NCBI GenBank assembly: GCA_036559195.1
Contig: DATBTN010000066.1
Location: 1-49,360, forward strand
DNA from: Candidatus Baltobacteraceae bacterium
GTDB lineage: Bacteria > Vulcanimicrobiota > Vulcanimicrobiia > Vulcanimicrobiales > Vulcanimicrobiaceae
Direction of reading: 5' to 3'
DNA length: 49,360 nucleotides
Positions 1 to 6,223 of this stretch are shown in pieces. The notes below the pieces were generated by a model, which saw only the letters and a list, made by a program, of their open reading frames with translations, was not told the DNA's origin and did not search any database. Position numbers and translations under genes: made by a program. The number at the start of each line of letters is the position of its first letter. Positions within the stretch are counted from its first letter, which is position 1.

Positions 1-774
1 GCCTTCGTGCTGTTGCCGAATTTCCACGCCGCGACCGCACCCTTCTTACGCGAGCGCGCCGTACGCCAAGCCATGCTCTACGCGATCAATCGGCCGTTCA
101 TCATCAAGGGCATCATGAGTGGCGAAGCGGATCAGTTGAACGGGCCGATTCCCACCTTCTCGCCGTACTACAACTCACGCGAACCGATGTATCCCTTCGA
201 TCCTGCCCGCGCGCGCGCCGTCCTCGACGCAGCGGGTTGGAAGCTGCATAACGGCGTGCGCATGAAGAACGGCGTCGCGTTGCGCTTTGCGTTGAAGACC
301 GGCGGCGCCACCGATGCGGTGGCCAGCAACATCGCCGAACTCGTGCAGGCCGACCTGCGCGCCGTCGGCATCGACTGCCAGCTGGATAACGAGGAACTGC
401 AAACGTTCTTCGCCGACATCCACGCCAGCAAATTCGATGTTGCCCTGCGCGGCGTTATCTTGCCGCCGTATCCCGACGATTACAAGGACTACGACTCGGC
501 GCAGACGGTCGCGCACGGCGGTTACAATTTGGGCTTTTACAGCAACCCGCAGATCGATCGCGCGATCGATGCCGCGCGCACCGCGCCGAACCCGCAGCAA
601 GCGCGAGCCGATCTCAACCGCTACCAACAACTCGCCGCAACCGACTTGCCGGCACTCTACCTCTACTCCAACCGCCTGGGCGCGATCGTCCCAAGCCGAA
701 TGACCGGCCTCGAACTCACCCCGGTCGCCCCCGCGGCCCTCCCCATGGGCCTGCAATTCTGGCGCTTCCGCTAG
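1..774 (+). CDS. ABC transporter substrate-binding protein, family 5 (C-terminal part)
   Basis: The reading frame is open from the first base, so the N-terminus, with its signal sequence or lipobox, lies outside the window. The visible 257 residues match the C-terminal lobe of SBP_bac_5 (peptide/nickel-type) binding proteins. They include the hinge segment RERAVRQAMLYAINR, then the usual 'fDPARARAVLDAAGW' block, a substrate-lobe beta-alpha region, and a C-terminal 'LPALYLYSNRLGAIVP' strand. Such proteins capture oligopeptides or metal chelates outside the membrane for an ABC permease; no permease is visible here. It is the same superfamily as the lipoprotein at 8947-10392 but not an obvious close paralogue. 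Ligand unknown. Confidence 0.85.
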   Translation, partial: AFVLLPNFHAATAPFLRERAVRQAMLYAINRPFIIKGIMSGEADQLNGPIPTFSPYYNSREPMYPFDPARARAVLDAAGWKLHNGVRMKNGVALRFALKTGGATDAVASNIAELVQADLRAVGIDCQLDNEELQTFFADIHASKFDVALRGVILPPYPDDYKDYDSAQTVAHGGYNLGFYSNPQIDRAIDAARTAPNPQQARADLNRYQQLAATDLPALYLYSNRLGAIVPSRMTGLELTPVAPAALPMGLQFWRFR

Positions 775-781
775 CGCGTAG

Positions 782-799
782 TGTAGCACCCGTGCTACA
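782..799. promoter_or_regulatory. Palindromic operator candidate upstream of toxin-antitoxin pair
   Basis: The sequence TGTAGCACCCGTGCTACA is an inverted repeat with two 8-base arms and a 2-base centre. It ends 8 bases before the antitoxin ATG at 808 and begins just after the stop of the upstream gene. Phd/YefM-type antitoxins bind such palindromes to repress their own operon, so this is the natural autoregulatory site. That role is inferred from position and symmetry. Confidence 0.55.
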
Positions 800-807
800 G
801 TGCGCGC

Positions 808-1062
808 ATGGACCGGGAAATATCACAGCGCGAACTCCGAAACGACAGCGGTAGCGTCATGAGGGCGCTCGACGCCGGTGAATCGTTCGTCATCACGCGT
901 AACGGTGTCGCGGTTGGCGAACTGACGCCGGTCCGGCGGCGCGCTTTCGTATCGAAAGCCCGAGTATTAGCGACGTTCGCCGGAGCCACGCCCATCGATT
1001 CGGAGCGATTCCGGGCCGATCTCGATTCATTCGTAGACCAAGATCCAACGCCTCGTGGCTGA
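808..1062 (+). CDS. Antitoxin, Phd/YefM family
   Basis: This 84-residue protein has the Phd/YefM fold at its N-terminus: ISQRELRNDSGSVMRALDAG, then ESFVITRNGVAVGELTPV, the standard DNA-binding and dimerisation half. The C-terminal half (SERFRADLDSFVDQD) would be the toxin-wrapping tail. It overlaps the VapC-type toxin by 8 bases, the usual antitoxin-first arrangement. It should neutralise the PIN toxin and, with it, repress the operon through the palindrome at 782-799. Confidence 0.85.
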   Translation: MDREISQRELRNDSGSVMRALDAGESFVITRNGVAVGELTPVRRRAFVSKARVLATFAGATPIDSERFRADLDSFVDQDPTPRG

Positions 1063-1462
1063 AAAAACCAAGGGGCTCATCGACACCTCGGTTCTCATCG
1101 ACCTCGATCGACGTGGCGCCGACGAATTGCCCGATGAAATGACTATTGCGGCCATAAGCTTGGCCGAACTCACGGCAGGTCCGCATGCCACCAGCGACCC
1201 GATCGAACGGGCTCGTCGCCAAGCACGCCTTCAGCAACTTGAGGCTACGTTCGATCCGTTGCCGTTCGATGCAAGCACGGCCAGAGCGTATGGGCAAGTG
1301 TATGCCGCCGTGAGTGCTGCGGGCCGGAAAGCTCGCGGTGGAGGTGCGGTCGATTTGCTCATTGCAGCAACTGCTCTCGCAGCGCGATTACCGCTTTATA
1401 CGCGCAACCCGTCCGACTTCGACGGTCTTCGCGAGCTAATCGAGATCGTCGCCGTCCGCTAG
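1055..1462 (+). CDS. PIN-domain toxin, VapC-like ribonuclease
   Basis: This is a 135-residue PIN domain starting at a GTG inside the antitoxin's last codons. The acidic metal-binding residues are present: D10 in LIDTSVLID, E38 in SLAELTAG, D100 in GGAVDLLIA, and D121 in the TRNPSDF motif. PIN toxins of this type are Mg-dependent endoribonucleases that cut tRNA or rRNA when the labile antitoxin is lost. The order and overlap with the Phd-like gene support a functional type II module. The RNA target cannot be predicted. Confidence 0.88.
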   Translation: MAEKTKGLIDTSVLIDLDRRGADELPDEMTIAAISLAELTAGPHATSDPIERARRQARLQQLEATFDPLPFDASTARAYGQVYAAVSAAGRKARGGGAVDLLIAATALAARLPLYTRNPSDFDGLRELIEIVAVR

Positions 1463-1502
1463 CATGAATCCGTAACCGGTCGCTGGAGCGTTCTATAGGT
1501 GT

Positions 1503-1976
1503 ATGACTCAACCCGCGATTGCCGCGTTTGCCGCCGGTTGCTTCTGGGGAATCGAAGCGGCCTTCAATCAGATCCCCGGCGTGCTCGGCGCCGTCTCCGG
1601 ATATACGGGCGGCCAAGCCGCCAACCCGACCTACCGTCAGGTTTGTAGCGGACGGACCGGCCATGCCGAGGCGGTCGAAGTAACGTTCGATCCCAGCGTC
1701 GTTACGTACGAACAGCTGCTCGCCACGTTTTGGAACCTGCACGATCCAACGACTCGCGACCGCCAAGGCCCCGATGTCGGCTCGCAGTATCGCTCGGCGA
1801 TCTTCACGCACGGGCCGGAACAGGCGGCCGCCGCGCAAGCATCGCTCGAACGCGAACGCGCGAAATACGAGCGGCCGATCGTGACGCAGATCGTCGAAGC
1901 GCCGACGTTCTATCCGGCGGAAGACTACCATCAGCGCTACTTCGAAAAGAACGGTGTTGCGTGCCACATCAACTAA
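1503..1976 (+). CDS. msrA: Peptide-methionine (S)-S-oxide reductase MsrA
   Basis: This 157-residue protein has the MsrA signature AAGCFWGIE, with catalytic Cys13 in GCFWG, followed by the family blocks [16 protein letters not shown] and [11 protein letters not shown]. The C-terminal [14 protein letters not shown] matches the family. It reduces the S-diastereomer of methionine sulfoxide in proteins. There is no signal peptide, so it is cytoplasmic. No recycling cysteine is obvious apart from the C-terminal one in VACHIN. The last 16 bases overlap the start of msrB, so the two are probably translationally coupled. Confidence 0.95.
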   Translation: MTQPAIAAFAAGCFWGIEAAFNQIPGVLGAVSGYTGGQAANPTYRQVCSGRTGHAEAVEVTFDPSVVTYEQLLATFWNLHDPTTRDRQGPDVGSQYRSAIFTHGPEQAAAAQASLERERAKYERPIVTQIVEAPTFYPAEDYHQRYFEKNGVACHIN

Positions 1977-2473
1977 CGCGCCGCGGACTGCTCATCGGCG
2001 GCGCGGCGGCCGTAAGCGCGCTCGCCTATCGCGCGCTCGTTCCGCCGGCACTGGCCGCGATGCCGGGCGGCGGATACGCCGTGACGCACACCGATGCGCA
2101 GTGGCGTAAATTGCTCGGTCCGGATCGTTACGCAATACTGCGCGAGAACGGCACCGAGCCCGCCAACTCGAGCGCGCTCAACGCGGAGCATCGCGCCGGC
2201 ACGTATGCATGTGCGGGCTGCAATCTGGCGGCATTCTCGTCGGCAACGAAGTTCGATGCAGGCGAAGGCTGGCCGAGTTTTTACAAACCGCTCCCCAATG
2301 CCGTACGCACGCGCGCCGACTACGAAATCGGCATCCCCCGCACCGAGATTCATTGCCGCCGGTGCGGCTCGCACCTCGGCCACGTCTTCAACGACGGGCC
2401 GCCGCCAACCGGCCTACGCTACTGCATCGACGGACTCGCGCTGCATTTCACGCCGGATCGCGCACCCGGCTAG
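1961..2473 (+). CDS. msrB: Peptide-methionine (R)-S-oxide reductase MsrB with Tat signal
   Basis: I place the start at GTG 1961, which gives 170 residues; a much longer reading of the same frame would only translate the msrA shadow. The chosen N-terminus is a twin-arginine signal: [16 protein letters not shown], then a hydrophobic stretch ending at [10 protein letters not shown]. The mature domain has both zinc CxxC pairs (CAGC and CRRC), the WPSFY block and the catalytic Cys in [11 protein letters not shown]. It should reduce methionine-R-sulfoxide outside the cytoplasm, while MsrA works inside. The start overlaps msrA by 16 bases. Confidence 0.93.
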   Translation: MPHQLTRRGLLIGGAAAVSALAYRALVPPALAAMPGGGYAVTHTDAQWRKLLGPDRYAILRENGTEPANSSALNAEHRAGTYACAGCNLAAFSSATKFDAGEGWPSFYKPLPNAVRTRADYEIGIPRTEIHCRRCGSHLGHVFNDGPPPTGLRYCIDGLALHFTPDRAPG

Positions 2474-5148
2474 CGCTCGAGTAACCAGCGAACTAACTGC
2501 GCGCGAGACGACACGTGCACTTTTGCGAAAATGTTGCTGACGTGCACCTCGACCGTTCGCTCGCTGAGTACCAAACTCTCCGCGATTTGGCGATTCGCGA
2601 GCCCCTCGCCAACCTTACGGGCGATTTCAACTTCGCGGCGCGTCAAACCCGACGAATCTTTCGTGTTTACCACAGCCGCGCCGGCGCGAGTCGATCCCGG
2701 AATCACCCCGGCAGCTTCAAGTAAATGACACTGCTCCGATGACGGTGTGCCGGTGAGGTGCGCCGCGAGTGCGGCAAACATTGGCGCGTCGAGATGCTGC
2801 AGTTCCGCATCGATCGCTCGAGCGCGAGCGGGATCGCGCCTCGAACCTCCCGCCACGCGCGCGTGCTCGCGCATCAAGTTCCAATGCGCCACCGCCCAAC
2901 GCGATCGATCGACCGATTCGGTCGGTCCCGCGAGAAACGCGAGTACTTCACTATGGCGGCGCCGTGCGGCCCACACCGACAGCCCAAGTGGGAAATACGC
3001 GACGTCCACGATCCACGGCGGATGCTCTGCGACCTCAGAAACCAGGTCGCGCAGCCAGCGCTCCAGTCCCGGCTGGTGCAATCGCGCGAGTACCCAGGGC
3101 AAGAATTGCTTCGCAGATCGTGCGTAGCGGCCCGCCAGCAGGAGCTGACCTACCTGCACCATCTCCGCGTCCCAGGCAGTCGATGCGCCGGTGAGCGCTC
3201 CCACGATCGCTGGAACCACGAGCAGTTGCGCGCGACGCGGAACTGCCATGTCGCTGCGATAGAATGACTCAAACCGTTCCAGTGCAATCGTCCACGATCC
3301 GGTTGCGATAAGGAACGCCGCGTCCAACATTCGCACCGCGAAAAGATCGTCGGATTCGAAGCGATACCGCGCGGATATATCGGGTAGAAACCGCTCGATG
3401 GCAGAGCAGCCCTTGTGGTGAAAGGTCGCGTAGAGCTTGTTAAATTCGAGAGCCATCTTTTGGCGAACTCGGCGCTCGTCGGCGACCGAGAAGGCCTCCG
3501 CGAGCGCCCGCATCGCGCCATCGTAGTCACCCTTGCCGGTCGAAAAGGTCGCGAGTGCTCCAAGGCTCGTCGCGCGGGCATAGTCGCTCTGGCCCGACAA
3601 CGAGAGAAATTCGTTCCGGGAAGACGCAAATCTCTCCGCATCAAAAACGATCGCGGCCACGGCCATCGCCATTGCGGCGATCGGCGCGCGATCGGCTTCC
3701 GCCAAGGCTTTTCGCCGGTAACGTTCGTAGACCAAAAAGACCTCGTTGGGATTTTCTATCGCGATAAGAAACGCCTGATAGAGCGCCACAAGTGGGCCTA
3801 TGCCGTCAACAATATCGGCCGCATCTGCTAGCCGAAGGGCGTTATCGAGCATTGTTGGTGCTTCGAGTGCGCGATCGAGGCTTCGGAGCGCGACACCGTA
3901 TCGCATGTAGAAATCCACGAACCGATCCCTGGGCACGTTCTTCATCGACAGGGCTCGTTCGCACGCGCCGACCACGGCCGTCCAAGCGTTCTGATTAAAG
4001 GCGGTATCGGCAAGGAGGTAGAGAGCCTCAAACGCCCCATCGCGATCCCCGCAGGCAATCGTCTGTTGAACCAGGCGTTCGATCTCATCGAGTTGGAGTT
4101 CGTGAATCGAACGCAACGCCTCGATGATCCGCGTCCGGAGCGGAACTTCAAATTCGATCGTCGCCGACACGGCATCGGCGATTAGGTGGTGGCTAAAACG
4201 CAGATCGGGGCCATCCGGCGCGAGAAACGAACGTGCGGCGCCTTCCAGTAACCGGGCAACTTGTCGCGCATCGGGATAGAGCTTAAAGATAAGCCGGAAC
4301 TCGATCGGTTCGCCGATGAGGGCGCAGAGCTGAAGAAATTCACGCTCCTCCGGTACCATTCGTTCGATACGTTTGGCGATGAGCGAGAGCGTGCTTTGGT
4401 CGCTCCAGGATTCGGCCGCGCCGTTGCGGGCCACGTCCTCGCAGAGCGTTAGCAGCGTCAGCGGGTTGCCGCGACCTTGGTACACGATCGTGTCAACCGC
4501 GACTTCCGGCAACTGCGGAAGCTGGATCCGAACGAGCCGTTGGGCGTCTACTTGACTCAGCGGGCCGAGGTCGATCGCGGTTTGACTCTGCGGCATTGCC
4601 GGATTGTGTTCGCCGCTACGCTCCGCGCCGATCAATGCGAGCGTGCCCATGGAGAAATGTTCCGCCAGGGCGCGCAACACCGACGCGCTTTGCCGGTCTA
4701 TCCACTGCGCGTCGTCGCAAGCAATCAAAACGCGGTAATCGGCGGCGACTCCCTCTAAGAGTCGAGAAACGATCTCGACGCAGTTTTCTTGGTTGAGCCC
4801 GCTTGGCTGCGTCGGCATTCCGAAGAGGGCCGCGAAGCCTGGATCGAGCGCGGCTAACTCGTCCCTCAACCCGCTGGCGTATCGCCCGATATCGGTGCCC
4901 AGCCGGCGCAGCACCGCAGCGGTAATTCGGATCGCTACAACATACGGGCTATCGCTCTGAACCTCGTGGCATGCAACGCTTACGGCAAACCATCCGCTCT
5001 GCGAGCACGACGTCACCAACTCGGCGAGAAAGCACGACTTGCCCACACCGGGAGGGCCCGAAACGCGGAGAAGTATCGGTTCGGCGTAGCCGCCGCCCCG
5101 ATCGAGCATACTCTTCGCGCGTGCAAATTCGCGATCTCTTCCAATCAT
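2470..5148 (-). CDS. LuxR-family LAL-type regulator with AAA/STAND ATPase (paralogue 1)
   Basis: This 892-residue protein has the large ATP-binding LuxR (LAL, MalT-like) architecture. An N-terminal P-loop ATPase carries Walker A GPPGVGKS at residues 31-38 and a Walker B-like LIACDDAQWID near residue 140. A long helical, TPR-like middle follows. A C-terminal LuxR helix-turn-helix starts at about residue 830 (LTRREVEIARKVGEGLANRQIAESL, SERTVEVHVSNIF). Its ATG overlaps the stop of the upstream methyltransferase by 4 bases, so they share an mRNA. It resembles the protein at 6220-8889 along its full length. It is probably a ligand-gated activator; the effector is unknown. Confidence 0.9.
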   Translation of the reverse strand: MIGRDREFARAKSMLDRGGGYAEPILLRVSGPPGVGKSCFLAELVTSCSQSGWFAVSVACHEVQSDSPYVVAIRITAAVLRRLGTDIGRYASGLRDELAALDPGFAALFGMPTQPSGLNQENCVEIVSRLLEGVAADYRVLIACDDAQWIDRQSASVLRALAEHFSMGTLALIGAERSGEHNPAMPQSQTAIDLGPLSQVDAQRLVRIQLPQLPEVAVDTIVYQGRGNPLTLLTLCEDVARNGAAESWSDQSTLSLIAKRIERMVPEEREFLQLCALIGEPIEFRLIFKLYPDARQVARLLEGAARSFLAPDGPDLRFSHHLIADAVSATIEFEVPLRTRIIEALRSIHELQLDEIERLVQQTIACGDRDGAFEALYLLADTAFNQNAWTAVVGACERALSMKNVPRDRFVDFYMRYGVALRSLDRALEAPTMLDNALRLADAADIVDGIGPLVALYQAFLIAIENPNEVFLVYERYRRKALAEADRAPIAAMAMAVAAIVFDAERFASSRNEFLSLSGQSDYARATSLGALATFSTGKGDYDGAMRALAEAFSVADERRVRQKMALEFNKLYATFHHKGCSAIERFLPDISARYRFESDDLFAVRMLDAAFLIATGSWTIALERFESFYRSDMAVPRRAQLLVVPAIVGALTGASTAWDAEMVQVGQLLLAGRYARSAKQFLPWVLARLHQPGLERWLRDLVSEVAEHPPWIVDVAYFPLGLSVWAARRRHSEVLAFLAGPTESVDRSRWAVAHWNLMREHARVAGGSRRDPARARAIDAELQHLDAPMFAALAAHLTGTPSSEQCHLLEAAGVIPGSTRAGAAVVNTKDSSGLTRREVEIARKVGEGLANRQIAESLVLSERTVEVHVSNIFAKVHVSSRAQLVRWLLER

Positions 5149-5879
5149 TGAATCGACAAATGGCGACTCGTGCCGGCAGTTCCCGTCACGATCGAGTAGC
5201 GGAAGGTTCCTCGATCGATTGCCTCAAGCACCGCGCACGCTTCGTAGCGCAACGATCCGGCAATCTCGGGATGCCACTCTTTCGTCAGGACGATCTCGCC
5301 ATAGTAGCCTCGCGCGAATGCAGACGCCCGCTGTGTATAGTCGATGACTGCGGCGTTGGCGAATCCCCGGGGTTCGGGAACCTCCATAGCGCGTAACGAT
5401 GCGGCCGTCACAACGAATCGACCACCGGGCCGAAGCGCACGAGCGACTGTATCGGCAAGTTCGCAATCGACGATGCCGTTTGTCGTCACCTCGATCGCAA
5501 GAACCGCATCGTATGCGTGCACCCAATCGCGATCTCGAAAGTCTGCTTGAATAAAACAGCCATCGGGCACGTGCTTGCGCGCGGCCTCCAGGGCCTCGAC
5601 GGCGCGATCGCAGCCGGTGTAGTCAACCCCGCTGGCAACGCGTTGAAGGAACCGTCCGGCGAAGCCGCGCCCGCATCCGATATCCAGGAGCGCGGCGCCG
5701 CGTTCGACGCCCAACATTTCCATAACATCGGTCATCATCGCGTCGTCGACCGCGGACATTCGACCCATGCCGCTCGGCTGGCCGGCGCGGGCAGCGCACG
5801 CGTCGAGGAGCGCGTCGTTTAGACGCGTGTGAAGGCGACGGTATGCCACCTGTCTCACGAGCGTGTCGAAAAATCTCAC
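5145..5879 (-). CDS. SAM-dependent class I methyltransferase (paralogue 1)
   Basis: The Rossmann-fold methyltransferase has motif I ALLDIGCGRGFAGRFL, an acidic motif II region (YTGCDRAVEAL), and the post-motif LRPGGRFVVTAASL. I chose GTG 5879 as the start because a TTG further upstream would end exactly on the ATG of the divergent gene at 5951; that TTG start at 5951 remains possible. The C-terminus (AIDRGTFRYSIVTGT) and the SGMGRMSAVDD block are shared with the methyltransferase at 11605-12336, so the two are paralogues in one neighbourhood. It is the first gene of an operon with the LAL regulator. The substrate is unknown; given the YcaO gene nearby, a peptide or small metabolite is possible. 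Confidence 0.85.
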   Translation of the reverse strand: MRFFDTLVRQVAYRRLHTRLNDALLDACAARAGQPSGMGRMSAVDDAMMTDVMEMLGVERGAALLDIGCGRGFAGRFLQRVASGVDYTGCDRAVEALEAARKHVPDGCFIQADFRDRDWVHAYDAVLAIEVTTNGIVDCELADTVARALRPGGRFVVTAASLRAMEVPEPRGFANAAVIDYTQRASAFARGYYGEIVLTKEWHPEIAGSLRYEACAVLEAIDRGTFRYSIVTGTAGTSRHLSIQ

Positions 5880-5950
5880 GTGCAGGGGGATTGTTCGCTC
5901 GCGAGCACCGAAACCCAGCCTAGCTACTTGCCTTTCCAAAGGAGCTTCCA

Positions 5951-6223
5951 ATGCCGCTGAGCCCGGATCAAGAAAAAGCCGCCGCCACCAAATATCTGGA
6001 TATCGTCGCCAAAGATCCAGCTGCGCGCGAGCGTTTCATCGATCTCAAACAGGGCGACGAAAAGCTGGTCGCCGCCGAGATCAGCAAAACGGTCGGAATG
6101 GAAGTCCATCCGGAGAATCTACGCGGGATGGCGACTCATCTTTATGCGCATCACAGCGAAGCGGTCGAGAAACTCCATCACGAATTCCCAGCTATGGCGT
6201 CGTTTGTCCTCGAAGATATCTAG
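5951..6223 (+). CDS. Small Nif11-leader-like protein, possible RiPP precursor
   Basis: This 90-residue protein starts with a good ribosome site (AAAGGAG, 7 bases before the ATG). The stretch TKYLDIVAKDPAARERF, then LVAAEISKTVGMEV, then HPENLRGM resembles Nif11/NHLP leader peptides: an aromatic-hydrophobic helix, DP..R, a small-residue helix ending in G, then 'xENL'. It lies between two LAL regulators and is divergent from methyltransferase 1. Its last 4 bases overlap the 3' end of the second LAL gene. Against a precursor role, there is no GG or GA cleavage site and the C-terminal 25 residues contain no Cys and few Ser. It could instead be a leader-fold regulator or carrier. The gene is real; the function is a hypothesis. 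Confidence 0.6.
   Translation: MPLSPDQEKAAATKYLDIVAKDPAARERFIDLKQGDEKLVAAEISKTVGMEVHPENLRGMATHLYAHHSEAVEKLHHEFPAMASFVLEDI

Noticed and set aside
1730-1960. Upstream extension of msrB to an ATG at 1730
   Set aside because: The extra 77 residues are the shadow of msrA in another frame; GTG 1961 gives a Tat signal directly before the MsrB domain.
5880-5951. Upstream TTG start at 5951 for methyltransferase 1
   Set aside because: It would end on the ATG of the divergent small gene, across that gene's ribosome site; GTG 5879 gives a normal N-terminus, though the longer form is not excluded.
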